Shown here: positions 19,144 to 30,830 of the stretch, piece by piece
How positions within the stretch are numbered: position 1 is the first letter of the stretch
How the letters are laid out: each line of letters opens with the position of its first letter
Assembly (NCBI RefSeq): GCF_037975245.1
Contig: NC_092568.1
Coordinates: 27,400,501 to 27,464,500, forward strand
Direction of reading: 5' to 3'
Length of the DNA stretch: 64,000 nucleotides
Origin: Apostichopus japonicus
Taxonomy: Eukaryota > Echinodermata > Holothuroidea > Aspidochirotida > Stichopodidae
Notes under the pieces: model-generated
The model's input: only the letters and a program-made list of their open reading frames with translations
Told to the model about the DNA's origin: nothing
Databases searched by the model: none
Made by a program: the position numbers and the translations under genes

Positions 19144-19701
19144 CAAGGGCGGCGGAACCGGGGGGGGGCACAGGGGGCACGTGCCCCCCCACTTTTCCTC
19201 AGGTTAAAAATGTGCCCTTTTTCTACATAAAAATTGAGGTGTCTCAAGTGTTGCAAGAGGCCAGGGAACCAGAATGAACACCCGGGAAGGGCCGTTTCCG
19301 GCCATCTGAGGGGTTTGCAAAACCAAAAATTTTCGTGTACGCTCCGCGCCAACCGATGGTGGGTCAAACTCAAAGCTATTTCGAATGGAAAAAATTTGGT
19401 AAGATATTAACAAGAAATAAACTCTAATTCGGAGATTCCTACATTAGCAACTAGCATGATTTCACCTCATTTTGTCTCAAAAGCAAACTTGTTCCTTCTT
19501 TCCCAATTGCACATTGGATATTGCAATGCTAGTATGCATATTTTCCTTGAGTGATGTGTATACGCAAATAAGATAACAAAATAAGAGTTATAAAGGGTAC
19601 TAAATATAAGGCTACATCAGTCCAATCGAATTTCTGCAAAGTGCCCTTTGATGTCGGTGCCCCCCCCCCCCCCCAGATTAAAAGTGCTTCCGCCGCCCTT
19701 G
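19144..19701. mobile_element. hAT-type MITE, copy 2 of family A, with intact 8-bp target duplication
   Basis: A 558-bp non-autonomous element with terminal repeats CAAGGGCGGCGGAA at the left and TTCCGCCGCCCTTG at the right, an exact 14-bp inverted repeat. It is flanked by perfect 8-bp direct repeats GTTAATTG at 19136-19143 and 19702-19709, the hAT signature. It shares its ends and parts of the interior with 7014-7511, but about 120 bp in the middle (roughly 19235-19360) is unrelated and more GC-rich. No transposase is encoded. The open frames reading out of its ends are by-products of the G/C-rich termini. Confidence 0.9.
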
Positions 19702-19739
19702 GTTAATTGTAAGTGGTTATTAAAGTTTGAAAGAAGCAT

Positions 19740-20060
19740 AAAAATGTGTAGATATATAGATGTGGATATAAAAATGTAGATACCGAGGTAGATGTAGGTA
19801 TATGATGTAGGTGTTAATGCAGGCGTACATGTAGATGACCATGCAAACGTACAAGTAGATTGCAAACGTAGATGTACCATGTAAGCGTAGATGTAGGTAT
19901 ACCATGCAAACATATATAGGTGTAGGTCCAGACGTATAGATGTATGTGCACCATGCAACGTAGATGCAAACGTAGATTTTGATATACTATGCAAGTGTAG
20001 ATGGAGGTGTAGGTATAAAGGTAAAAGAATATTATGCATGGTGTAAAAAATGAAGATGTA
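19740..20060. repeat. degenerate short-period repeat (GTAGATGTA-like)
   Basis: A loose array of GTAGATG, ATGCAAACGTA and TGTAGGT words repeated for about 300 bp. On the minus strand this yields artefactual frames with alternating Leu-His. The unit is too variable to give one period. Confidence 0.7.
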
Positions 20061-20262
20061 TATGTATCCATGGAAATTATGCTAAATGTAGATTGATATT
20101 GCAGATCCATAATGTATATGCATTACGTATATATGTTTGTTTTATAAATAATGTACCTTTTCATTGGCATTTCAACTTTCTATTGAGCTACAAAAATAGA
20201 GCTAACAAGGAAAAAGATAAAGAAACATACGAGATAACGATAAAGAAAACATGATTCACTCA

Positions 20263-20273
20263 CACACACGCAC

Positions 20274-20331
<58 letters not shown>

Positions 20332-20362
20332 GTGTGTTTGCGTGTATGTGTGTGTGTGTGTG
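20263..20362. repeat. compound (CA)n-(TA)n-(TG)n microsatellite
   Basis: CACACACGCACA on the left, (TA)n in the middle and TGTGTGTTTGCGTGTATGTG on the right. The whole tract is roughly self-complementary. Confidence 0.95.
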
Positions 20363-22009
20363 TTTAACAAAGATTGAGATGTTCATTTCCTGTTGCAAAC
20401 GTGCTCAATACATAGAAGTATAGCAAGTACATAACATAGTCTACCTATATACGGTAACTTTGAGCATGTTGTTACTCGAGTTTCATTTTACACTTTGCAT
20501 CACAAAATAAATTCGATATCTATAGAGAAAGAGTGATTTCTTCAAGAAATTCATTCAATAAATAATTCTTCGCAGAGAAATTTGCAACCCGCAAGTTCGT
20601 ACTTTTCGCACTTTTTTTTTTTACAAAACTGACCAAGGTTAATCTTTGTGACTTGTGTCTTTTTATCAATTACCTATAGTATATACGTGGTTAATCAGGT
20701 GTTATACGACACACTGTAGGTCAACACATCATTATATTGGTTTTTATTGCCATGTAAAATATTTCAAGAAGGAAGACCTTCATGCCTTCAACAGAAACGA
20801 AAATTCACTAACTTAAGCCATCTTAGTACTCCTACGACCAATTCTGTATAGTTTGATGTTAATTATCGCTCGGTGTGTCATAATTCAAGAGGAATTGATT
20901 TCTTCATCCATGCACGTGTATACCAAAGACCTTAAATTGTGAAGTCTGCTTATAGTGAACCGAGACTGCTTTTACTGTCCAGTTGAGAAACAGAGCTACT
21001 ATGCGATGGCAAATGTCTTATGTGCATCATAAGTATATATCTGTAGGAGATTGGGAATTCTTAATCTAAATAATCACAAAAGTCATATTTTTGTAGCAAG
21101 GTAATAAGTCCAAGATCTCAACACAAAAGAATTTCTATGGAGGTAATAATCTCTATGGAATAATTTCTATGGACTCAATACTTACGTGATTTGCCTAATA
21201 CTTGTATGATCTGACACAATACTTACGTGATCTGACTAATACTTCTATGGTCTAACTCAATACTTACGTGATCTGAGCACATAATTTCTATGGACTCAGT
21301 ACTTACGTGATCTGAAAAATACTTCTATGATCTGACTCAGTACTTCTGTGATCTGAGCACAGACGTAAGCCTTAGGGTTCGAACAAAAACATACACTTTG
21401 GAGTTTATAATTAAAAAAAAAATTGTTCGAATCTACCATTGTATACAACTCAACCAGTCGGAATATTTCAAGGGTGGCACATCTCGAATGTTTGACTAAG
21501 TTAATTGTACACTTTACTCTTCTCATTACCTGCACATGGTTATTTTCAATGATAACTTGATTATATTATTTTTGCTGAACATTTTAAAATTTTAAAATGT
21601 TCCAATTAATTCCTGAACGCGGTGGAAAAATCGCAAAACAGAACAAAAATGAAGATAGCTCCAAGCTGCATATACAAGCATGATCGTCGCTCAATACACG
21701 ATACCATAGTGTCCCGACATGTTTCAAGATAAAACCTATCAATTACCAACTATTCAATGAACAACCGACTCCGTGACCTTTTCATGGTTTCTATTTAATT
21801 TAATTAAACTGTTTTCTTGTGGGATCAATTTAAGATCGTTACCATGTTAAAATCGTGGATAGCACAGCAATTCATTAACAAAATATAGTGCACGCATTAC
21901 GTCATTCAATACGTCATTCAATAAAGAAATTATTAAACAGAGCAATAGCGATTAGAGACAAAAATGGTTAGCATAAAAATAGGTTAAACTTGATCAATAT
22001 AGTTTTTTG
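20363..22009 (+). other. putative intron sequence with a 22-50 bp degenerate array
   Basis: Between 21136 and 21362, phrases such as ACTTACGTGATCTGA and ACTTCTATGATCTGACTCA alternate for about nine loose copies. The rest shows no exon or mobile-element ends. Confidence 0.55.
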
Positions 22010-22612
22010 TCACCCACGCAGTGTATGTCCTCACCCACTCAGTGTATGTCCTCACCCACGCAGTGTATGTCCTCACCCATACAGCGTATGTCCTCACCCA
22101 TAGAGTGTATGTCCTCACCCATGGAGTGTATATGTCTTCACCATACAGTGTATGTCCTCACCCACGCAGTGTGTGTCCTCACCCATACATCGTATGTCCT
22201 CACCCATGGAGTGTATGTCCTCACCCATGGAGTGTATTTCCTCACCCATGGAGTGTATGTCCTCACCCATGGAGTATGTCCTCACTATACAGCGTATGTC
22301 CTCACCCACGCAGCGTATGTCCTCACCCATGCAGTGTATGTCCTCAACCATGCAGTGTATGTCCTCACCCATACACCGTATGTCCTCACCCATGGAGTGT
22401 ATGTCCTCACCAATGGAGTGTATGTCCTCACCATACAGTGTATGTCCTCACCCACGCAGTGTGTGTCCTCACCCATACATCGTATGTCCTCACCCATGGA
22501 GTGTATGTCCTCACCCATGGAGTGTATGTCCTCACTATACAGCGTATGTCCTCACCCACGCAGTGTATGTCCTCACCCATGCAGTGTATATCCTCATCCA
22601 TCCAGTGTATCC
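22010..22612. repeat. 21-bp minisatellite with higher-order structure, about 28 copies
   Basis: The monomer is a variant of GTATGTCCTCACCCATGGAGT. Because the period is a multiple of three and no monomer frame contains a stop, open frames run through it on both strands and in all three plus frames. The repeating MSSPTQC peptide is therefore not evidence of a protein. Variant monomers follow a repeating order: a block of 14 monomers (about 22137-22427) is partly repeated at 22428-22570 with two monomers missing. It lies in the putative 11.9-kb intron. Confidence 0.95.
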
Positions 22613-22629
22613 ACACACAAAAACTTTGC

Positions 22630-25190
22630 GGAAACTGCCTTTTGGATAAACTTTGGATAGTCTTTTAAGTTAAGTATAGATCTGTTAACCTTAAAGTTTA
22701 ATGAAAGTTGAACTTATACTTCAATACTTCATTATCTGGTAGTACTTTCTGCAATCTGCAATTAAAGATGTATAAATAACATAGTAAACTACATTTAAAT
22801 ATCCAATATTCAAAACTTTTTTAATGGTTGCGATATATTGACATTAATTGTTCCACGAATTGATTCGATTTTTGATTAACAGGAAGTCACGTCCACCTCT
22901 AAAATTCTGAACGTAAAATGAATGAGACATTAAATACCTCTAACAGCATGAAAACCGGCATTAAATTGGTATAAGTACAAGTGATTTACTTCTCACTTAA
23001 TTACTTAATCACTTTGGAAAAGACGAAATCTCTATCCATTTACCGGAAATTTCCTTCCACTTTCACCGATTTTATTTCTCTGCAAGAGCCTCGTTTTCTA
23101 TTTAATTATGTGGTATATACGATGGGGCACATTGATTATAATCACAAATTCAATTCTTAAATATTGCTTTATTTACATCACCGTATTATTTTACAAATTG
23201 AAATAAGCAAAAATTAATCTTAAAAGCTCAATCACGATCTCAAATGTATTTTATTTTTCAAAGGAAGTGAACCATTATTTAAAAATTACTAGATTTACTT
23301 TCCTGCTTTTTCTTTTTAATTTTGTCTTGTCATTTTGTCTTGTTTTTCTTCATTTCAAAAGTGGTTACGGTTAATAATCCAACGGCCACCAGAGACTTGA
23401 ATCAACTTTGACCTGCTTTTTGATTGAAAGAATTGGAGATGTATATTTTCTATAATAAAAAAAAATAATAACCTGTAAGGTATACGTATTGAAGCTTAAA
23501 TGCATCGTTTGGCCAAAAGACCCCATCTCCATAAAACTGGGACAGACTTTTAAACTAACATCTTTCACCTGACCGACTTTCTGACATCTCAGTTTAGTAT
23601 TAGCATCTCACTTATTTTAGTCGACAGTAATGTCAGTTCTTATTTATCACGAAGTTTAAGTGCGTATCAATATCAAAATCACATACGGCACTGTAGATCT
23701 AATCACGAATACTGCACGCCCCTTTATATTTTGTCCCTAACATACTATTACATTTTTATATACATAATTATGATTGCTTATAGTCCATATCGCATTAGTA
23801 TATGATTGAAAGGTTATCAGGAGGGAGAGGAGGAGGAATGGTGTAGGAAAATAGAACCGTGAATGGAAGGACAGAGGCCAGATACCCCCCCCCCTCATCC
23901 CCTCTCCTGTACCCGTCGCTGTTTGTTCAACCAAATGATAACTATATGTCATGCACACCCAATGCTCCGTTTTTCTCATATTTCTTCAACAAAGCAGTGG
24001 AGCGCACGCTGATGTACAATAAGCTTCCAATTTGACGTTTTTCTTTATTTTGGTCTATATGAAGAAATTGTCGAAATGAAACGTCTTTAACGTTACCCCT
24101 CCCCCCTATTAACGTACCCTCTGTAGCTTAAAATATATCCGTTCCAATTTCGTGATGTTTAATTGAAGATGTAGTCTGTTGTCATGGAAATAAAGCTAGG
24201 TTATTTTCACCGATTAAATATCCATTTCATTCAGGTTACATTATACTCGTGGCCAGTCATGTTTTTAAAAGCTTATACAGGGATTACCGATTGACTTTCA
24301 CACCTTCGAGTTTACGATAAATAAGTACAGAAAAACTTTAAATTATGTAAATGTGCTTTTCAAAAAGCTTTTTCGAATTATCGCTAATTCTTTTCGTCAT
24401 TGCCTTTCATTTTTTGCCTCATTTGAATTTCTAAGACAAAACAAAATTACTTGGTTCAAAACGTAGGCAATAAGTGTCTGAATTTGTTAACATTTAGTGC
24501 CATTTTCATGAAAACAACATGGAGCAGCCTTTATAATGTACAGGGAGAGAGAGAGAGAGAGAGGTGGAGAGGGAAAGGGGTGGGTGGAGATAGGTGGAGA
24601 GAGAAGAAGCAGATCAAGAAGACACTTTATAGCTTATCATTTATAGCACATCATTACCCTCAGATCAAAGCATTTTCGAAAATGTCAAATGTTTATCCCT
24701 TTTTAATGGATTTGAAGACACTATGAGAACCGTGTTAAGTGTACAATTCTCTAATCCCTAAAGTATATTCAGATTTAAATTCATTTGATTCAATCGTGTC
24801 AATTCTACTCGATATTGGTAGATGATTGATCCTCAAATGGTATAATCCCATAGAAGAGCGATTCGATTGGAAAACCTCCGGTTGTTTTTTTCCTTTTTGA
24901 CTATTGTACTCAATCGCCATCAGTATCGCCATCAGCACTTTTTTTACCCTCTTCCCTTAATCCTCTCTTTGTCCCTCTACTGTTTGTCTCCTATACCTCT
25001 CCTCTTCCACCTGTTGGTTCATTATTCTCTTCATACCTTGTCTACTAATCCTCTTACATATATCTTTGTTTTCACCCTGCCCATTAACCTGCCTGTATTC
25101 TGTGCGTGTAGGATTCCTAATTAAACGAAATTATGGTAAAATCTGCTTCTCGAGTGAAATTATTCCTAGATAATCAATTTCACAGCGTTA
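22630..25190 (+). other. putative intron sequence, no exon recognised
   Basis: Contains a C-run near 23885-23893 and a GA-rich tract (24543-24610). No convincing exon, RNA gene or mobile-element terminus was seen. Confidence 0.5.
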
Positions 25191-25195
25191 CATTG

Positions 25196-26055
25196 GTTAC
25201 AAAAATATTAGGAACAAAAACAAAGTTTATAGCATATATTATTATTATTTTTTAATTGCACTGTTTAAGATCGAAGAGAGCTGTTTTGATAATTAAATTT
25301 AAAATCACGGCTGTGAATTTAAAGATTTTCTGTTTTAAATAGACGTTTTCAGGAGCACTCTTCTTTCAAGCACGACGTTAAAAGCTGTCTGTTTACTAAG
25401 CTATAATGTGCCCTTCCCCAGCCCCCCCTGTGTTTGTTAATTGGAAAAATACGTTGACATAAGCTCTCGTGTGGCGTTTTCTTTAAGCAACCATCATTCT
25501 GCTCGTTTCCTGCTTGCATGGGTAAACCACTTATGATAATGGTGTACAGATTAAATGTGACATACATTATAAACGTTGGCTGAAAAGGGGAATAGTTATA
25601 GTGTAGAATGAAACCTGTATTTTTAACATAGTTAAATTTGTTGAAAAAATATTAGGACAAAAATATATTTATATATATATTTAGGCACTGTCTGAAACCG
25701 TAGAGCGCTGCTATTATTCTGTGGTTTAAATCACGGCTGTGAATTTGAAGATTTTTTAGGCGTTTTCAGGAGCACTCTTCTTTCAAGTTCGACGTTTAAA
25801 GTTGTCTGTTAACTAAGCTAATAGGCCCTTCCCCAGCCCCCCCCCCCCAGTGTTTGTTAATGGGGAAAATACTTTGACATAAGCTCTCGTGTGGCGTCTT
25901 CTTTAAGCAACCACCATTCGGCTAGTTTCCTGCTTGCGTGGATAAACCACTTAGGTTAATGGATTACAGATAAAATGTTACATAAACTATAAATGTTGAC
26001 TGAAAAGGTGAATAATTTTAGTTTAGAATGAAACCTTTCTGTTTACAAAAGGCTT
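25196..26055. repeat. diverged tandem duplication, about 0.43 kb unit, two copies
   Basis: The unit is about 25196-25628, then about 25640-26055. Landmarks repeat in the same order. These are ATCACGGCTGTGAATTT (25302 and 25729), GGAGCACTCTTCTTTCAAG, a poly-C run after CTTCCCCAGC, AAGCTCTCGTGTGGCGT, GTTTCCTGCTTGC and GAATGAAACCT. Scattered substitutions and short indels show that the duplication is not recent. No coding frame is conserved between the copies. Confidence 0.9.
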
Positions 26056-27635
26056 GTGTGCAAATTTTTATTAATTAATGTATATGTTAAGTTCTATGTT
26101 ACGACGCCCCCGCCCCTGCATGGGAATCGATTTCATTGATCACAGCAACCCCCCTCCCTTATAATTTATTTCATTCGCCTTTATAGCCATTCCATAAATG
26201 GTGCATTGTCCCTGTAACTACATCAATCGGGGTAAATTTAGAATTTGCCTCTAGCCACACCTATGAAATCACGTGCACGCCACTAACACCCACTCCATTG
26301 ATACCCCACCCCCACCCTTCAGTTCCCCACCCTTCAATTCCCCACCCCTCAATTCCCCCGCCCAGACAAAAAGTGACAAACATAACGACATCTATTCGGT
26401 GTGTATGGCTCGTTGTTTCCACTTTAATTAAAGAAAAGTGATTTTGGATTTGAATAACTTATCGATATTTTTGCAACTTGAGTAAATATTCCTTCTGGCA
26501 ATGAGTAATAGGAGAAGTTCAAATGAACTCTTGGTGCTAACTTCTCATCTTCTTCTCGATCACATAGGCGTGGCCTTTTACGTAAAAAGACGGGGGCAAA
26601 GACGAGAAACTTAGAACGACGTCAATATGTTACTGGAATTTTTTGCAATTACGCTTAACAATATCGACTGCAAAGTTTTAGAAAACGAAAAACATAAAAA
26701 CAAATTTGGGAAAAGTTTCTGACTATTCATCACAGGAGGGAGATATTCAGAATATTCAAAGTTGGAGCATGAAATATACTAATATAACTTTAATCTAAAC
26801 ATTCAAATTTGAGTGATTTCTTTGTTTTCTGACTAATAGAATCGGGGAAAGCAGGGGGGGGGGGGAGAAGGGGATGCTGCCAACATGTCAAAGTCACCTT
26901 TTTTTCCTATAAAATTTGAAATTTGGTGAATCAATGGAAGTTAGATACAACTTTGAGAACAATTCTTTTATATATACTTTAAAACGAGAGAAGCAAACAC
27001 CTAATTTACATGCGTGTAAAACTTCATCGATAGAATGTGTATAACCACTTAGAAACCAGTTATTCTTTCAGATTCCAACGTATTCAGTTTTCATATCACT
27101 TTTTCGAGAACTAATTTATCTCAAGGGTAACTGTCAAAGAAAAGACAGAAATTGAAAGTCATTGTAGCTAAAGGTTCAAAATGGCACCACAAGATAAATG
27201 ATATACACCACTCCCCCTCAAAAAATATTAACTTTTCCATTTGTTCCTATAAGCAAACTGGTGCATCTTCCCGTTGATACATAGTTTTTATATAGCCTAT
27301 GTTGTCATATTTGCAACATCATCACTATTATGTAACAGGCGTGGGCCCAAGGTGGGATTGGGGTGGATAGTATAGTTAGTAGCACAAACTTGCGTGTAGA
27401 CCCCAATTATAGATCTTTACGTATAGTCTAAATTTGCTTCATAAAGCACCAAAGAACATTTTACATTTTATTATTCCTTTTTCTAAGGGAGGAACTCTTA
27501 AATCCTTACATGGGAGTCCGCTCTCACTACTCCAGGGACATCCCATCCTTTTTTTGTTTTTAAATAGATCCACCCCTGTGAAAACATTTCTTTCTCATTA
27601 ATCAAGCTGTTTTCTCATTCTTTTCCCCCTCTCAG
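26056..27635 (+). other. putative intron, 3' part, no exon recognised
   Basis: Contains a small 17-bp repeat of CACCCTTCAATTCCC type near 26312-26360 and a G-run near 26855-26865. It ends in a strong polypyrimidine tract and acceptor at 27620-27635. Confidence 0.5.
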
Positions 27636-27826
27636 CTCAAACCAATAAGACGCCTTCGGTTTATCAAAATGTCTCAGCTTTCATCTGTATGTCTTTTGTT
27701 GGTACTCTTGTCTGTTACCGTGTATGCCTACCCTGCTGACCAAGCTGGTAACCTACTTGATCTCGATGAACTATTCCAGGCACAAGAAATTCCAGTGGAT
27801 GCACCAGAAAATATGCCATTTGGAAG
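27636..27826 (+). CDS. small secreted precursor, possibly neuropeptide-like (first coding exon, partial)
   Basis: A pyrimidine-rich acceptor (TTTTCCCCCTCTCAG) ends at 27635. The exon carries 33 bp of 5' UTR, an ATG at 27669 with A at -3, 52 codons and two bases of a split codon, then donor GGAAG|GTATAT at 27826/27827. The protein starts with a textbook signal peptide: MSQLSS, a Leu/Val-rich core at residues 7-18, and a likely cut after VYA at residue 20. The following 32 residues are acidic (DLDELFQAQE, then PVDAPENMPFG). They end in Phe-Gly plus a split codon starting AG, hence Arg or Ser. Phe-Gly-Arg would be an amidation and cleavage signal. The protein continues in an exon I cannot fix. 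It could equally be another small secreted protein. Confidence 0.65.
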
Positions 27827-28164
27827 GTATATATATATATATTTTTTTTTTGGGGTGGGGGGTGGGGGTGTTTATTTAAGAAGTTGATTTGAATTTAGAT
27901 TTGTTGATTATATTGATTATGGTTTCTTCGCATTGTAAATAACATGGCAGTCGTATGTATCATCGAAGCAGGGAAAATGTGACTATAGCACGTGTTTACG
28001 ATCTTATAGAATATGAATGGAAGTTAACTATGGTATTATGGTGATAATATCATATAATCAAGATTGTTCATAATTTAGTATCAAGGTAAAGTTGGATATG
28101 TGATCAGGTACAGTATGATATTATGTAATATGTAATAAATTTTATGCCTGTTTTGAAATTTCAG

Positions 28165-28304
28165 TAAAACGGTATTATAACTTATTAGGACAAGGATTTG
28201 GAGATGACCATTATAACACCATTGCGAAACAATGGTGTGTTGTTTACCAGATTACCCTGGTGAACCCGCATGTGATTCACCGACACCAGATTGGTACAAC
28301 TTGA
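28165..28304 (+). other. candidate next exon of the secreted-precursor gene (phase problem)
   Basis: A fair acceptor (CTGTTTTGAAATTTCAG) ends at 28164. Read in the frame KRYYNLLGQGFGDDHYN, which opens with a dibasic Lys-Arg site, it stays open to a TGA at 28302-28304. That frame needs one base from the upstream exon, but the donor at 27826 supplies two. The spliced frame would then run SKTVL and stop at 28178-28180. Either a small exon lies between them, the true exon is elsewhere, the gene is damaged, or the short C-terminus is real. I cannot decide from sequence. Confidence 0.3.
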
Positions 28305-30480
28305 AAAACGACTGTACTATAGGCTATAATGAATCATGTGTGTATGGTTTAACCGAGTTAAGTTTTACCAAAAAAAGTCGTCATTTTGTCAAACGTTTCC
28401 GCAAATCTTTAATGTTGATGCATTTGTACAGATTATCGCTTCAATTGTTGGTTGCAGAGTTAAATTTGCGACAGAAATTTGGAAAGCTAGAAATGACCAA
28501 AATATGGAAGGAAAAACCCGTCTGTATAACTCCCTTCTATAACTCTCTTCTAAATTCAGGCATTGTATAGATAATAACAACAACCAGGAGAGTGTAAAAC
28601 AAAACTGACGATTAATATCTTCACATCATAAGCATAAAATTCAGGTTACCTCTTTTCTATAATATTTTTGATATGATAATCCAGACGAAAGCATTTCCAA
28701 ATAATTTACTTAATACATGCACGGTCATACCCAACAACGATTTCATCAAGTTATCCATACCCCCAGGTGGAAAATTTTTTTTTTACCATTTGAGGATGAT
28801 GTTGTTTTCGCAAAATCCGTGCTAAATTTGAAACGCTTTTTTTTTAATTTTATGATCTTCTCTAGCCCTATAGTCGTCTTATTAAAGGTGTTGTTAGACT
28901 GACTCTGCAAACGTTTCTTCAGAAAAAAATGTGCAAGAAAACAGAAAGAAACAGTGACGTTATACCTCTATGGAGAAGTTCGACATATTTCTTTCGTGGT
29001 TGATTACAATATTTTACACGAATCTCGGATCTAGTAACTTGTTTATTGACGATAAATAGCATATACAACCACATTGCCTATAGAGGAAACTTGTACAAGT
29101 TTGAGGCTAATTGGCAACAAAGGGCCAAATGAAGGGATTGGCTGGGATAGAATTGGCGATAATGACCACTGTTATGTGTCAAACATTGTCGGAATCACGT
29201 CTCAAGTATGTATTAAAACGGCTTTACGTAAACAAACATCCCACTTGATTTATAATAACGTTGCAAATAACCGTAAGATGGTTTTAAATTGCTGAAATTG
29301 GACACAAATATGGGACTGCACACGGCAAAGGGAAAGAAAGCTAGAAGGAAAGATGGACCCCCCCCCCCAAAAAAAAAACACAGAAAAAAACAGGAAAACT
29401 TGAAAAGGAGAAGAAGAAGTTGTGATATGTGTTGATTGAAGGCTTTAAAATTCTCAGAATTCCTTCGGATTTTGATTTTGTCAAGATGAGTTTTTAAGAA
29501 GCATATGGCTAATGTCGCACTTTTGCAATCTCCTTTTCGAATTGATTCAATCATTTAACGATTGCAGTAAGATCTCAGGGGAAGATCTGGCCAGAGAGGG
29601 GGTGCAGGGGGACAGGATCAGACCAGGAAGGGTGAGATGCAGGGTTTAGGAAATATTGATCATGCTTTGCGCGAGGGGATTTCTAAGTTTTTAGTCATTT
29701 GCGTACATTTGTCTCCCTGATTACACTTCCACAACATTGTCTTATTCACAACGTTTCCAATATTGAAATCTGATTTTGTGTGTGTGTGTGTGTGTGTGTG
29801 TGCAAATTATTCCATTTAAATAATGCAGTTTATCAAGAGATTATTCAGTAAATACAATGCTATTTGTATAATGTTCTGTAAGAATAAATCAATTTTAGAC
29901 CAGTCTCAAATCCCTATATAGTTGAGCATACCAATATACAAATCATGCAAATCTTTAAAAACTTTGCCTCAAATGTCCAAAGCTATTTAAGGAATGACCA
30001 TCCGGTCATCAGTTCTAAATGTTGTTATTATTATTAAAATTGTTATTAGTGTTATTATTAACATACTCAAAATGATCAATCAAATGTCATGTCAAAAAAA
30101 TGTTGACAAATTTATCAAACTTTTCTAATCTTCAAAAACCGTTCATGCGCGCATTATAACATTGGTGCGTTGTATCATTGGTGTCATTTATAGCAATCAC
30201 TATAAGATGATCTATGTTTGTTATGTTAGAATTTAGATTGTTACAGTGGCTGAAAACAATATTATTATTACCTAAACAAAGAGAAGACTAAAACAAGGCA
30301 TATATAGTGATATACTTTATAACAAAATTACAAATATTCCAGAAGAAATTAGAACGAGGTATAATGATTGGTAATCCAAGCATCAGTTTATGTTGGTTAT
30401 GACTATGAGCGTGGTTTTTAAACGCGTCTTTTCTTTCTCTCTCTACCGCTTCCATTTTTTTCGGTTTCTGAGTAAACTTG
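28305..30480. other. non-coding stretch downstream of the secreted-precursor exon
   Basis: Contains C- and A-runs near 29350-29370 and a (TG)n of about 24 bp at 29779-29802. It may include the 3' UTR of the upstream gene. No reliable poly-A signal close to the candidate exon stands out. Confidence 0.5.
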
Positions 30481-30489
30481 AATTTTATA

Positions 30490-30829
30490 TGATAAGCGTC
30501 TGCGTACTGTCAACTTTATTCGTCATGGCTGCACTGCAGTGATTTTGAATGGGGTGCTTTTACCTACCTCAGTATTGGAGAAAGTAGTCAGTTGCTGGGG
30601 TATACACTCTTGTCAGTCGGATGGGGACCTTAAATGGCGTTCCTGGGAACAGGAACGGGAGCGAATTCACACCTCTGCCTCGTTATCCTATGCACACTTA
30701 TCGGAAAGAGAAGGCTTGAAATAAGCCGGTGTTCATACACGATCTAACACGGATAGGGTCTCGAATAAGCTACTGTACGGCTTCCTGATCCGTGGGTCTC
30801 TAAACTAAACTAAACTAAACTAAACTAAA
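30490..30829 (+). mobile_element. probable non-LTR retrotransposon 3' end with (CTAAA)n tail
   Basis: A distinct GC-richer block, about 300 bp, containing the phrase CAGTCGGATGGGGACCTTAA. Similar phrases occur near the 3' ends of LINE-type repeats in marine invertebrates (recalled, not searched). It ends in six CTAAA units at 30800-30829, as expected for a LINE or SINE with a short-repeat tail. The 61-codon frame at 30539-30724 inside it has no recognised domain. Confidence 0.4.
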
Positions 30830-30830
30830 C

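Noticed and set aside
22010-22612. CRISPR-like array
   Set aside because: Repeats are directly adjacent with no unique spacers, and the DNA is eukaryotic.
22007-22668. A 217-codon repetitive protein
   Set aside because: The frame exists only because a 21-bp repeat lacks stops. Parallel frames are open on both strands, and the monomer variation shows no sign of protein-level constraint.
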